Positions 9,071 through 18,078 of a stretch of 64,000 bases of DNA are shown piece by piece. Source of the stretch: Streptomyces mirabilis (lineage in GTDB: Bacteria; Actinomycetota; Actinomycetes; Streptomycetales; Streptomycetaceae); NCBI RefSeq assembly GCF_039503195.1, contig NZ_JBCJKP010000001.1, forward strand, positions 9,610,001 through 9,674,000, written 5' to 3'. Position 1 is the stretch's first letter. Every line of letters starts with the position of its first letter. The translations under genes and the position numbers were made by a program. The notes beneath the pieces are model-generated. The model searched no databases and was not told the DNA's origin. It was given only the letters and a program-made list of their open reading frames with translations.

Positions 9071-11106
9071 CGCAGGAAGGCCGCCGCGACACCCGCGTCG
9101 ACCGGGACGTGCAGACCTGTGGTGTGGGTCAGATCCCCACCCGTCAGGGCGAACACGGCGTTCGCCACGTGCTCGGGCAGCACCTCGCGCTTGAGGATGG
9201 TCCGCTGGGCGTAGAACTCGCCGAGCTTCTCCTCCTCGATGCCGTACGTCGCCGCGCGCTGCGCGCCCCAGCCGCCCGCGAAGATGCCCGAGCCGCGCAC
9301 GACCCCGTCGGGGTTGACGCCGTTCACCCGGATGCCGTGCTCGCCCAACTCGGCGGCAAGGAGCCGTACTTGATGCGCCTGGTCGGCCTTGGTGGCGGAG
9401 TACGCGATGTTGTTCGGGCCGGCGAAGACCGAGTTCTTGGACGCGATGTAGACGATGTCCCCGCCCAGCCTCTGCTGGATCATCACCCGCGCCGCCTCCC
9501 TCGACACGAGGAAGGAGCCCCGGGCCATGATGTCGTGCTGGAGGTCCCAGTCCTTCACGGTGGTCTCGAGCAGCGGCTTGGAGATGGAGATACCGGCGTT
9601 GTTCACCACCAGGTCGACGCCGCCGAAGGCGAGCACCGCCGCCCTGAAGGCTTCGGCGATCTGCTCCTCGCAGGTCACGTCGACGGTGACGGCGACGGCC
9701 TTGTCGGGCCCGCCCAGCGAGGAGGCGACCTCGGCGGCGTTCTCCCCGTTGAGATCGGCGATCACCACGCACGCGCCCTCGGCGACGAGCCGTTCGGCGA
9801 TCGCCTTGCCGATCCCGCTGCCCGCCCCCGTCACCAGCGCCACCCGGGTGGCGAGCGGCTTCGGCTGCGGCATCCGCTGGAGCTTGGCCTCCTCCAGCGC
9901 CCAGTACTCGATGCGGAACTTCTCCGACTCCTCGATCGGCGCGTACGTCGAGACCGCCTCGGCGCCCCGCATCACGTTGATCGCGTTGACGTAGAACTCG
10001 CCGGCCACGCGCGCGGTCTGCTTGTCCTTGCCGAAGGAGAACATGCCGACACCGGGGATCAGCACGATCGCCGGGTCCGCGCCGCGCATCGCGGGGGAGT
10101 CGACGTCGGCGTGCCGCTGGTAGTAGGCCGCGTACTCCTCGCGGTACTCGCCGTGCAGCTCCTCCAGCCGCGCGATCGCCGCGTCCAGTTCCACGGTCGG
10201 CGGCAGATCGAGGACGAGCGGCCGGACCTTGGTCCGCAGGAAGTGGTCGGGGCAGGAGGTGCCGAGCGCGGCGAGGCGCGGGTGCTCGGCGCTCGCGAGG
10301 AAGTCGAGGACGACGTCGGAGTCGGTGAAGTGGCCGACCTGCGGCTTGTCCTGCGAGGCGAGGGCCCGGACGTACGGCGCCAGCGTCGCGGCCCGCTCCC
10401 GGCGCCGGGCGGTGTCCAGGGCCGTGTACCCCTCGACGACGGGCCCGAAAGGCTCCGCCTTGCCACGCTCGACGAGGAACGTCTCGGCGGTGCGGATGAT
10501 GTGCAGCGAGTTCCGCTCGCACTCCTCCGCCGTGTCGCCCCACGCCGTGATGCCGTGCCCGCCCAGGACGCAGCCGATCGCCCGCGGGTTGGCCTCCTTG
10601 ACCGCCGCGATGTCCAGCCCCAGCTGGAAGCCGGGCCGGCGCCACGGCACCCACACCACACTGTCGCCGAAACACTCGGCGGTCAGCTTCTCGCCGTCCG
10701 CCGCGCAGGCCAGCGCGATCCCGGAGTCGGGGTGCAGATGGTCGACGTGGGCCGCGTCCACCAGCCCGTGCATCGCCGTGTCGATGGACGGGGCCGCGCC
10801 GCCCTTGCCGTGCAGGCAGTAGTCGAACGCGGCGACCATCTCGTCCTCGCGCTCGACCCCCGGGTAGACCGCCGTCATCGCCCGCAGCCGGTCAAGCCGC
10901 AGCACGGCGAGCCCCGACCCGGTCAGGGTGCCGAGATCCCCACCCGACCCCTTCACCCACATCAGCTCGACATCACCGCCGGTCACAGGATCGGTGTCGG
11001 TGCCTTTCGCGGAGGCATTGCCGCCCGCGTAGTTGGTGTTACGAGGATCAGCACCGAGCCGGTGCGACCGGGCCAACAGAGCGGCGGCTTCGGGATGGGA
11101 TGCCAT
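9067..11106 (-). CDS. rhaD: Bifunctional rhamnulose-1-phosphate aldolase / short-chain (lactaldehyde) dehydrogenase
   Basis: A 679-residue fusion. Residues 1 to about 400 are a class II aldolase domain; LHPDSGIALACAADGE and GCVLGGHGITAWG hold the predicted metal-binding histidines. Residues from about 425 are a Rossmann short-chain dehydrogenase with VALVTGAGSGIGKAIAERL, NNAGIS and the catalytic YSATK motif. Known fusions of this type cleave L-rhamnulose 1-phosphate to DHAP and L-lactaldehyde and oxidise the aldehyde to lactate. The neighbouring lut genes would take the lactate to pyruvate. Confidence 0.95.
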   Translation of the reverse strand: MASHPEAAALLARSHRLGADPRNTNYAGGNASAKGTDTDPVTGGDVELMWVKGSGGDLGTLTGSGLAVLRLDRLRAMTAVYPGVEREDEMVAAFDYCLHGKGGAAPSIDTAMHGLVDAAHVDHLHPDSGIALACAADGEKLTAECFGDSVVWVPWRRPGFQLGLDIAAVKEANPRAIGCVLGGHGITAWGDTAEECERNSLHIIRTAETFLVERGKAEPFGPVVEGYTALDTARRRERAATLAPYVRALASQDKPQVGHFTDSDVVLDFLASAEHPRLAALGTSCPDHFLRTKVRPLVLDLPPTVELDAAIARLEELHGEYREEYAAYYQRHADVDSPAMRGADPAIVLIPGVGMFSFGKDKQTARVAGEFYVNAINVMRGAEAVSTYAPIEESEKFRIEYWALEEAKLQRMPQPKPLATRVALVTGAGSGIGKAIAERLVAEGACVVIADLNGENAAEVASSLGGPDKAVAVTVDVTCEEQIAEAFRAAVLAFGGVDLVVNNAGISISKPLLETTVKDWDLQHDIMARGSFLVSREAARVMIQQRLGGDIVYIASKNSVFAGPNNIAYSATKADQAHQVRLLAAELGEHGIRVNGVNPDGVVRGSGIFAGGWGAQRAATYGIEEEKLGEFYAQRTILKREVLPEHVANAVFALTGGDLTHTTGLHVPVDAGVAAAFLR

Positions 11107-11117
11107 GTTCCTAGTCC

Positions 11118-12413
11118 TTAGAGAAATGAAAGCAGGGTGAGAGGTGACGTACCTGCGGTGAAGCGCCCCGAAGGGGCGCGGGGAACTGCGCGACCAGCCA
11201 CATACGGCCCGCAGCCTGCGAAGAGCCGAACCAGGCAGACGAGATTCAGCCGCTCAGGCCCCCCATCCGGCCTGCTGTCCACCCACACGGTCCGCCGCGA
11301 TCTTCTCCCCCACCCGGATCGGCGGTACGCCGAGACGGGATCCGCGTCCAGCCCCAGCTCCTCGCGCACCTCACTCAGCAACGGCCGCACATCGGTGTTG
11401 TACGCGTCCATGATCACCGCGTTGGCCGCGAGCACATCCCCGGTACGCTGCGCGTCGGCCAGCGCCGCACCGTCCACGAGCAGCGCCTTCGCCGTCGCCT
11501 CCTGCACGTTCATCACGGAACGGATGATCGCCGGGATCTTCGCCTCGATGTTGTGGCACTGGTCGAGCATGAAGGCGACGTCCGGCGTGAAGCCGCCGCC
11601 GCGGATCACCTCGTACATGATCCGGAACAGCTGGAAGGGATCGGCCGCGCCGACCATCAGGTCGTCGTCGGCGTAGAACCGCGAGTTGAAGTCGAACGCG
11701 CCGAGCTTGCCCTCGCGCAGCAGCGTCGCGACGATGAACTCGATGTTGGTGCCGGGCGCGTGGTGCCCGGTGTCGACGACGACCTGCGCCTTCGGGCCGA
11801 GCTTGAGGCAGTGCGCGTACGCCGTGCCCCAGTCCGGGACGTCCGTCATGTAGAAGGCGGGCTCGAAGAACTTGTACTCCAACAGCATCCGCTGGTCGTC
11901 CCCGAGTCGCTCGTACACCTGGGCCAGGCCCTCGGTCAGCCGGTCCTGGCGCTCACGGATGTCGTCCTGACCGGGATAGTTCGTACCGTCGGCGAACCAG
12001 AGCTTCAGGTCCTTCGAACCCGTCGCGTCCATGATGTCCACGCACTCGAGCAGGTGGTCGACAGCCTTCCGGCGGACGGCGGCGTCCGGGTGACAGATGG
12101 AGCCGAGCCTGTAGTCGTCGTCCTGGAAGGTGTTGGAGTTGATCGCGCCCAGCTTCAGGCCGCGCTCCTGCGCGTACTTCGCCAGCGCCCCGTAATCGTC
12201 GACCTTGTCCCAGGGGATGTGCAGCGCGACGGTCGGCGCGGCCCCCGTGAAGGCGTGCACCTGGGCGGCGTCGTCCAGTTTCTCGCGCGGATTGCGCGGG
12301 ACTCCGGGCTGCGCGAACACCTTGAAGCGGGTTCCCGAGTTCCCGTACGCCCATGAGGGCGTCTCTACTGCCTGGGTCTTGAGGGCGGTCTTCACCGCGG
12401 CAAGCTCGGTCAC
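11118..12413 (-). CDS. rhaI: L-rhamnose isomerase with a frameshifted C-terminus
   Basis: An isomerase of the RhaI (Pseudomonas stutzeri-like) type converting L-rhamnose to L-rhamnulose. Predicted metal and substrate residues lie in LLEYKFFEP (178-185), VVVDTGHHAP (211-220) and AFDFNSRFYADDD (239-251). Up to G369 the sequence follows the family. It then leaves frame at a five-C run on the + strand (11307-11311) and reads 62 unrelated residues to 11118, the last part translating a repeat element. With one extra base the frame gives GEKIAADRVGGQQAGWGA and a stop at 11254, making a normal 386-residue enzyme. Most catalytic residues are upstream of the shift, so partial function is possible. Confidence 0.9.
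   Translation of the reverse strand: MTELAAVKTALKTQAVETPSWAYGNSGTRFKVFAQPGVPRNPREKLDDAAQVHAFTGAAPTVALHIPWDKVDDYGALAKYAQERGLKLGAINSNTFQDDDYRLGSICHPDAAVRRKAVDHLLECVDIMDATGSKDLKLWFADGTNYPGQDDIRERQDRLTEGLAQVYERLGDDQRMLLEYKFFEPAFYMTDVPDWGTAYAHCLKLGPKAQVVVDTGHHAPGTNIEFIVATLLREGKLGAFDFNSRFYADDDLMVGAADPFQLFRIMYEVIRGGGFTPDVAFMLDQCHNIEAKIPAIIRSVMNVQEATAKALLVDGAALADAQRTGDVLAANAVIMDAYNTDVRPLLSEVREELGLDADPVSAYRRSGWGRRSRRTVWVDSRPDGGPERLNLVCLVRLFAGCGPYVAGRAVPRAPSGRFTAGTSPLTLLSFL
11163..11215 (+). repeat. Intergenic stem-loop repeat element, copy B
   Basis: GCGCCCC-GAA-GGGGCGC stem followed by GGGGAACTGCGCGACCAGCC and ending CCCGCAG. It lies just downstream of the expected rhaI stop (11254) and upstream of rhaD. 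Because of the rhaI frameshift it is currently read as the end of that protein. Confidence 0.8.
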
Positions 12414-12511
12414 TTCGGGGCTCCTGTGACTTCGGGTGTGGCTTCGGTTTCGAACGACTTGTGGAGTCGGGTCCGAACTGCACTTCTGCCTGATCGGAAC
12501 AGCTCTTCCGT

Positions 12512-12535
12512 CTGAAACGATCTGAAACGATTCAG
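12512..12535. promoter_or_regulatory. LacI-type operator candidate near rhaI
   Basis: CTGAAACGAT occurs twice in tandem (12512-12521, 12522-12531). The second copy completes the near-palindrome CTGAAACGATTCAG, the form bound by many actinobacterial LacI-family repressors. It lies about 100 bp upstream of the leftward rhaI start. The LacI-family gene at 19580 is the natural candidate regulator. The rest of the 330-bp divergent region holds no gene. Confidence 0.65.
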
Positions 12536-12687
12536 AACGCCGAAGCTATGAGCCGCCCGAAGGCGTGTCAAGCCCCTGGGTGAAGACCGCCATCCGTGAC
12601 TCGGTTGTGACCATCGGCTATCGAAAATTTCGACCCGAACCCATTGACGTGACCTGGGCTACCTGCCTAACGTCCCGGCAACCTAGT

Positions 12688-12699
12688 TGAAACCTTTCA
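12688..12699. promoter_or_regulatory. LacI-type operator candidate near the rhamnose ABC operon
   Basis: TGAAACCTTTCA is palindromic apart from its centre and matches the half-site TGAAA of the operator at 12522-12535. It lies 44 bp before the ATPase start, so one regulator could control both divergent rhamnose units. Confidence 0.6.
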
Positions 12700-12742
12700 C
12701 GACGTCGTGAGGCCTCGCCGCCCGCGTCGTTGAGGAGCTCAC

Positions 12743-14260
12743 ATGACCCACCGGTCCGACGCGGGTCCGGCCCCCGTACTGGCGCTGGAGGACATTTCCA
12801 AGTCCTTCGGCGCGGTACGCGCCCTGCGGGACGTGTCCCTGGAACTGTTCCCCGGCGAGGTGCACGCTCTCGCCGGTGAGAACGGCGCGGGCAAGTCGAC
12901 CCTCATCAAGACGCTCGCCGGCGTGCACCGACCGGACGCCGGTCGGGTGCTGCTGGACGGTGAGCCCACCGTCTTCCACGGTCCCGCCGACGCCCGCGAC
13001 GCGGGCATCGCGGTGATCTATCAGGAGCCCACCCTCTTCCCCGACCTGTCGATCGCGGAGAACATCTTCATGGGCCGCCAGCCCCGGCGCGCCCTCGGCC
13101 GTATCGACCACAAGGCCACCCACGAGGCGAGCGCCGCCCTGATGAAGCGACTCGGTGTCGAACTCGACCCCGAACGCCCGGCGCGCGGACTGTCCATCGC
13201 CGACCAGCAGATCGTCGAGATCGCCAAGGCGCTCTCCTTCGACGCCCGCGTCCTGATCATGGACGAGCCGACCGCCGCCCTGACCGGCAGCGAGGTGGCC
13301 CGCCTCTTCGGTGTCGTGCGCACCCTGCGCGAGCAGGGTTCGGCGGTGCTGTTCATCTCGCACCGTCTGGAGGAGATCTTCCAGATCTGCCAACGGGTCA
13401 CGACCCTGCGCGACGGCGCCCGGATCTCCAGCGAGCTCCTCGACGGCATGACCGAGGACGACCTCGTACGCCGGATGGTCGGCCGCGACCTCGACGAGCT
13501 CTACCCCAAGCAGGACGTCGAGGCGGGCGACGTCGCCCTGAGCGTGCGCCGGCTGACCCGTGAGGGTGTCTTCACCGACGTCTCCTTCGACGTGCGGCGC
13601 GGCGAGATCGTCGGTCTCGCCGGACTCGTCGGCGCCGGGCGTACGGAGGTCGCCCGGGCCGTCTTCGGCGTCGACCGCTGGGACGCCGGAGAGGTCGAGG
13701 TCGACGGGAAGTCGCTGACGAACGGGGCGCCCTCCACGGCCATGGCCGCGGGGCTCGCCCTCGTCCCCGAGGACCGGCGCGCCCAGGGACTGGTGATGGA
13801 CATGTCCATCGAGCGCAACATCGGGCTCACCGGGCTGCGTACGACCGTGAAGGCGGGGCTGGTGGACCGCGGCGCCGAGCGCAGCCGTTCCCTCGACTGG
13901 GCGGTCAAGCTCCAGGTGAAGTACGCCCGGATCGCCGACACGGTCAACACGCTCTCGGGCGGCAACCAGCAGAAGGTCGTCCTCGCCAAGTGGCTCGCCA
14001 CCGGCCCCAAGGTGCTGATCGTCGATGAGCCCACCCGGGGCATCGACGTGGGCACGAAGGCCGAAGTGCACCGGCTGCTCTCCGAGTTGGCCGCCGACGG
14101 GGTGGCCGTCCTGATGATCTCCTCCGACCTGCCCGAGATCCTCGGCATGGCCGACCGGGTGCTGGTGATGCACGAGGGTCGGCTCACCGCCGAGATACCC
14201 CGCTCCGAAGCCACCGAGGAGACCGTGATGGCCGCAGCGACGGGGAGGGTTGCCGCGTGA
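12743..14260 (+). CDS. Sugar ABC transporter ATP-binding protein (RbsA-like), probable rhamnose importer
   Basis: A 505-residue double ATPase of the ribose/rhamnose type. The first half has GENGAGKST (Walker A), [15 protein letters not shown] and [10 protein letters not shown]; the second half has [15 protein letters not shown] and [18 protein letters not shown] ribosome site precedes the ATG. It heads a rightward operon with two permeases, a binding lipoprotein and a rhamnose mutarotase. Rhamnose specificity is inferred from those neighbours. The 220 bp between its stop and the next gene hold no convincing ORF. Confidence 0.93.
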   Translation: MTHRSDAGPAPVLALEDISKSFGAVRALRDVSLELFPGEVHALAGENGAGKSTLIKTLAGVHRPDAGRVLLDGEPTVFHGPADARDAGIAVIYQEPTLFPDLSIAENIFMGRQPRRALGRIDHKATHEASAALMKRLGVELDPERPARGLSIADQQIVEIAKALSFDARVLIMDEPTAALTGSEVARLFGVVRTLREQGSAVLFISHRLEEIFQICQRVTTLRDGARISSELLDGMTEDDLVRRMVGRDLDELYPKQDVEAGDVALSVRRLTREGVFTDVSFDVRRGEIVGLAGLVGAGRTEVARAVFGVDRWDAGEVEVDGKSLTNGAPSTAMAAGLALVPEDRRAQGLVMDMSIERNIGLTGLRTTVKAGLVDRGAERSRSLDWAVKLQVKYARIADTVNTLSGGNQQKVVLAKWLATGPKVLIVDEPTRGIDVGTKAEVHRLLSELAADGVAVLMISSDLPEILGMADRVLVMHEGRLTAEIPRSEATEETVMAAATGRVAA

Positions 14261-14480
14261 CAGCCACCAGGCGCGCCACCCTCGACGCAGCACCGGCAGC
14301 ACCGGCAGCGGCCGGGGCGGGCTGTCGGTTCGCCTCCGTGAACGTGGGGCGTGCCGCCGGTGGGGAGTTCGGAGCCGCCGGTTCGGCCGCCCGCGCCACA
14401 CCCGCCTCTTCCCAGGGGGCCGTTCCCCTCACTTCGACGGTCGTCCGTCAGTCCCCTCACATCCCCCGGAGGGCCGCCGT

Positions 14481-15521
14481 ATGACGGTGACCGCACCCAA
14501 TCCCGCGCCCGCCGCCGAGGTGCCCAAGTCGAGTGGTACCCGGCTGGTGGACCGTGTCTTCAAGATGCGTGAACTCGCCATCCTGGTCGTCTTCCTGGTG
14601 ATGATCGCCATCACCCAGATGGGCAACAGCGAGTTCCTGTCCGAACAGGGCATCAAGGACCTGCTGTTGAACGCGACGATCCTGGTGCTGGTCGCCACCG
14701 GTCAGTCGCTGGTTGTCATCACCCGGAACGTCGACCTGTCGGTCGGCTCCACCCTCGGCATCAGCGCCTTCGCCGCCGGCACCTATCTGCACGGCGGCGG
14801 AAACCCCGTCGTCGCGGTCTTCCTGGCCGTCCTGCTCGGCATCGGCTGTGGACTGGTCAACGGGTTGCTGGTCAGCCTCGGCCAGGTGCCCGCGCTGGTC
14901 GTCACCCTCGGCACGCTCTACATCATCCGCGGCGTCGACTCCATCTGGGTCGGCTCCCGCCAGATCACCGCGGCCGACCTCCCCGGCGGCTTCGTCGACT
15001 TCGGCTCCGGCGGCATCTCCGCGGTCCCCTACCTCGCCCTGATCGCCCTGGCGGTCCTGCTGGTCACCGCGTACTACCTCAAGCACTTCGGCAGCGGCCG
15101 CGAGTTGTACGCGCTGGGCTCCAACCCGGAGGCCGCCCGGCTCGCCGGCATCCCCGTCCGCAAGCGGATCCTCACCGCGTACGTCGTGTGCGGCGGCCTC
15201 GCCGGACTCGCGGGTGCCCTCTACCTCGCCCGGTTCGGCAACGTCGACTCGGGTACCAGCACCGGCTACGAACTCACCGTCGTCAGCGCGGTCGTGGTCG
15301 GCGGTGTCGTCTTCACCGGCGGCTCCGGCAGCGTGTACGGCGCCGCGCTCGGCGCGCTGCTGCTGACCTCCATCAACAGTGTGCTGCCCGCCCTCGGCGT
15401 CAGCTCCGTCTGGGTGCTCGCCATCAACGGCATCCTGCTCATCCTCGCCATCGCGGTCGACCGGATCGTCGCGCTGCGCGTGGCCTCCGCACTGAAGAAG
15501 AGGAACGCCCGCCATGGCTGA
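14481..15521 (+). CDS. Sugar ABC transporter permease 1 (RbsC-like), probable rhamnose importer
   Basis: A 346-residue integral membrane protein of the BPD_transp_2 family with about nine or ten hydrophobic segments. Family motifs include VITRNVDLSVGSTLGISA, NGLLVSLGQVPALVVTLGT and GGVVFTGGSGSVYG. The ATG at 14481 follows a CGGAGGG ribosome site and gives the expected N-terminus; an upstream extension in the same frame is Arg-rich and not membrane-like. Its end overlaps the next permease by 8 bp, as expected for a heterodimer encoded in one operon. Confidence 0.92.
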   Translation: MTVTAPNPAPAAEVPKSSGTRLVDRVFKMRELAILVVFLVMIAITQMGNSEFLSEQGIKDLLLNATILVLVATGQSLVVITRNVDLSVGSTLGISAFAAGTYLHGGGNPVVAVFLAVLLGIGCGLVNGLLVSLGQVPALVVTLGTLYIIRGVDSIWVGSRQITAADLPGGFVDFGSGGISAVPYLALIALAVLLVTAYYLKHFGSGRELYALGSNPEAARLAGIPVRKRILTAYVVCGGLAGLAGALYLARFGNVDSGTSTGYELTVVSAVVVGGVVFTGGSGSVYGAALGALLLTSINSVLPALGVSSVWVLAINGILLILAIAVDRIVALRVASALKKRNARHG

Positions 15522-16494
15522 CTCGTCCCTCGCGCGCGCCGTCCGCTGGGACACCGTCGTCGGCGCCCTCCTCATCGTCCTGCTGCTGTTCTCCTTCGGC
15601 TTCGTCGACGGGTTCGGCAACTCGCTCAACCTGTCGTTCCTGATCGGCAACACCCTGCCCATCGCGCTGATCGCGCTGCCGATGACCCTGCTCGTGGTGG
15701 CCGGGGAGATCGACCTCTCGGTGGCCTCCACGGCCGGTCTGTCCGGCTCGGTGATGGGCGCCCTGTGGAACCAGGGCATGGCGATCGAGACGATCATCCC
15801 GATCTGCCTGCTCCTCGGAGTGGTCTGCGGACTGGTCAACGGTCTGCTGGTGACCCGGCTCGGGCTGCCGTCCCTCGCCGTCACCATCGGTACCCTCGCC
15901 GCCTACCGGGGCATCGCACAGATCGTGCTCGGCTCGGACGCGGTCACCGACTTCCCCACCCAGTACCAGGACTTCGCGGCCGGACGCATCGGGAACACCT
16001 TCATCCCGCAGGCCTTCCTGCCCTTCCTCGTACTTCTGGCGATCGCGGTGGTGGTACTGCACGCCACCCCGTTCGGGCGCTCGGCCTTCGCGGTCGGCGC
16101 CAACGAGGAGGCCGCCCGGTTCGCCGGCATCCGCGTCAAGCGGCAGAAACTGATCCTCTTCGTCGCCACCGGCTTCATGGCCTCGCTCACCGGCGTCTTC
16201 TGGGCCCTGCACTACGCCAGCGCCCGTTACGACAACGCCAACGGCCTCGAACTCTCCGTCGTCGCCGCCGTCCTGCTCGGCGGCATCGACTTCGACGGCG
16301 GCAAGGGCACGCTCGGCGGCGCGATCGCGGGAGTCTTCCTGCTCGGCGCGCTGCAGAACGTGATGAGTCTCCTGAATGTTTCCGCGCAGTCGCAGATCGT
16401 CGTCACCGGTGTTCTGCTCGTTGTCTCTGTGCTTGGCCCTCGGGTCGCTCAGCAAGTCGCTGTGGCAAGGGCCGCGGCTCGCTCCACTGGATAG
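15514..16494 (+). CDS. Sugar ABC transporter permease 2 (RbsC-like), probable rhamnose importer
   Basis: A 326-residue BPD_transp_2 permease with the same repeated motifs as its partner (VVAGEIDLSVASTAGLSG; NGLLVTRLGLPSLAVTIGT; GGIDFDGGKGTLGGA). It starts inside the last codons of permease 1, so the two are translationally coupled and likely form the transmembrane heterodimer. The C-terminus is followed by repeat copy C and then the binding-protein gene. Confidence 0.92.
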   Translation: MADSSLARAVRWDTVVGALLIVLLLFSFGFVDGFGNSLNLSFLIGNTLPIALIALPMTLLVVAGEIDLSVASTAGLSGSVMGALWNQGMAIETIIPICLLLGVVCGLVNGLLVTRLGLPSLAVTIGTLAAYRGIAQIVLGSDAVTDFPTQYQDFAAGRIGNTFIPQAFLPFLVLLAIAVVVLHATPFGRSAFAVGANEEAARFAGIRVKRQKLILFVATGFMASLTGVFWALHYASARYDNANGLELSVVAAVLLGGIDFDGGKGTLGGAIAGVFLLGALQNVMSLLNVSAQSQIVVTGVLLVVSVLGPRVAQQVAVARAAARSTG

Positions 16495-16505
16495 GTCGTT
16501 TTGCG

Positions 16506-16560
16506 TCTGCGGGACCCGATGTGGCTGGTCGCGCAGTTCCCCGCGCCCCTGAAGGGGCGC
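16506..16560 (-). repeat. Intergenic stem-loop repeat element, copy C (inverted)
   Basis: The same element as copies A, B and D in the opposite orientation: CTGCGGG, then GGCTGGTCGCGCAGTTCCCC, then GCGCCCC-TGAA-GGGGCGC. It lies inside the importer operon between permease 2 and the binding protein. There it could attenuate transcription or protect mRNA ends so that subunit levels differ. Confidence 0.8.
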
Positions 16561-16594
16561 TCTCGCTCACCCTCGTATCAAAGGACCCCATGCC

Positions 16595-17677
16595 ATGCGC
16601 AAGTCATCCCTCCGTCGTACCGGCGCGGCACTCGCCGCCGTCACCTCGCTCGCCCTGGCCGTCACCGCCTGCGGCGGTACCACCAAGAACGACGTGAAGA
16701 GCGGGGGCGGCTCGGCCGCCGCGACCGGCAAGGCCGACCCGAACGCGGCCATCAAGAAGGGCCTCACGGTCGGCTTCCTGCCCAAGGCGGTCAACAACCC
16801 CTACTTCACCTCGGCGGACAAGGGCGGCGAGAAGGCGCTGACGGAGCTGGGCTCCAAGTACAAGGAGGTCGGCCCCAGCAGCGCCACCGACACCTCCGGC
16901 CAGGTGAGCTACGTCAACACGCTCACCCAGCAGCAGGTCAACGCGATGGCCGTGTCCGCGCAGGACCCGGGCGCCCTGTGCACCGCGCTCAAGCAGGCCA
17001 TGAGCAACAAGATCAAGGTCGTCACCTACGACTCCGACACCAACCCCGAGTGCCGCAACGCCTTCGTCTCGCAGGCCAGTGGCGAGGACCTGGGGCGCAC
17101 CGAGGTCCAACTGCTCGCCGAGCAGATCGGCTACAAGGGTGAGATAGCGATCCTGTCCGCCGCGCAGACCGCGACGAACCAGAACGCCTGGATCGACTTC
17201 ATGAAGGAGGAGCTGAAGGACCCCAAGTACAAGGACATCAAGCTGGTCAAGGTCGCCTACGGCAACGACGACGCCCAGCAGTCCTTCCAGCAGACCCAGG
17301 GTCTCCTCCAGGAGCACCCGAACCTCAAGGGGATCATCTCCCCGACCACCGTCGGCATCAAGGCCGCGGCCCAGTACCTGTCCGGCTCCAAATACAAGGG
17401 AAAGGTCAAGCTGACCGGCCTCGGCACCCCCAACGACATGCGTAAGTACGTCAAGAACGGCACCGTCGACGCCTTCGAGCTGTGGGACCCGGCGAAGCTC
17501 GGCGAACTCGCCGCGCGCACGGCCGTGGCGCTGTCCTCGGGGCAGATCACCGGAGCCGAGGGTGAGACCTTCAAGGCCGGTGACATGGGCTCGTTCACCA
17601 TCGGCAAGGGCGGCGTGATCAACCTGGGCAAGCCGACCGTCTTCGACGCCAAGAACATCGACCAGTTCAACTTCTAG
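16595..17677 (+). CDS. rhaS: Rhamnose ABC transporter substrate-binding lipoprotein
   Basis: A 360-residue periplasmic-binding-protein-like lipoprotein. The N-terminus MRKSSLRRTG is followed by a hydrophobic segment and lipobox VTAC. The mature part has TVGFLPKAVNNPYFTSADKG near residue 54 and the ribose/LsrB-like fold motifs YDSDTNPECRNAFVSQ and LSAAQTATNQNAW. RhaS-type rhamnose receptors share this layout, and the gene sits beside the mutarotase and rhamnose enzymes. An unusually high lysine content is typical of secreted Streptomyces binding proteins. Confidence 0.92.
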   Translation: MRKSSLRRTGAALAAVTSLALAVTACGGTTKNDVKSGGGSAAATGKADPNAAIKKGLTVGFLPKAVNNPYFTSADKGGEKALTELGSKYKEVGPSSATDTSGQVSYVNTLTQQQVNAMAVSAQDPGALCTALKQAMSNKIKVVTYDSDTNPECRNAFVSQASGEDLGRTEVQLLAEQIGYKGEIAILSAAQTATNQNAWIDFMKEELKDPKYKDIKLVKVAYGNDDAQQSFQQTQGLLQEHPNLKGIISPTTVGIKAAAQYLSGSKYKGKVKLTGLGTPNDMRKYVKNGTVDAFELWDPAKLGELAARTAVALSSGQITGAEGETFKAGDMGSFTIGKGGVINLGKPTVFDAKNIDQFNF

Positions 17678-17694
17678 GATCCGGGGGTCCCTTG

Positions 17695-18015
17695 ATGCAG
17701 CGTGTGTGCTTTCTGCTGAAGGTCCGCGCGGACCGCCTCGACGAGTACCGCGAGCGGCATGCCGCCGTGTGGCCCGAGATGCTCGACGCTCTCTCGGCCA
17801 CCGGCTGGCACAACTACTCGCTCTTCCTGCGCGAGGACGGTCTGCTGGTCGGCTACGTGGAGACCGAGGACTTCGCGGCCGCGCAGGCCGGCATGGAAGC
17901 CACCGACATCAATGCCCGTTGGCAGGCGGAGATGGCGCCGTTCTTCGAATCGCTGGACGGCGCCAGACCCGACGAGGCCATGAAGCCCCTCACCGAGGTC
18001 TTCCACCTCGCCTGA
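17695..18015 (+). CDS. rhaM: L-rhamnose mutarotase
   Basis: A 106-residue RhaM/YiiL-family protein interconverting alpha- and beta-L-rhamnose. The N-terminus MQRVCFLLKVRADRLDEYRE carries the family pattern with the catalytic histidine shortly after in ERHAAVWPEM. GWHNYSLFLREDGLLVGYVE is also characteristic. The ATG at 17695 is preferred to the TTG one codon upstream. It lies 17 bp after the binding-protein gene in the same operon, which is strong evidence that the importer carries rhamnose. Confidence 0.95.
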   Translation: MQRVCFLLKVRADRLDEYRERHAAVWPEMLDALSATGWHNYSLFLREDGLLVGYVETEDFAAAQAGMEATDINARWQAEMAPFFESLDGARPDEAMKPLTEVFHLA

Positions 18016-18078
18016 CACCTTCCTGGCGCCCCCGTCGCCCGCCCTCACCCGCGCGAAGCCCTACCCAGGAGTCCGGAC

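Noticed and set aside
14250..14480. Upstream extension or a small coupled gene (GTG 14257) before permease 1
   Set aside because: The extension is Arg-rich and lacks membrane character; the GTG 14257 frame differs from the permease frame and has no recognisable domain.
14457..15887. 476-residue minus-strand ORF over the permease genes
   Set aside because: Highly acidic Asp/Glu/Gly composition is the typical antisense shadow of a membrane protein gene in high-GC DNA.
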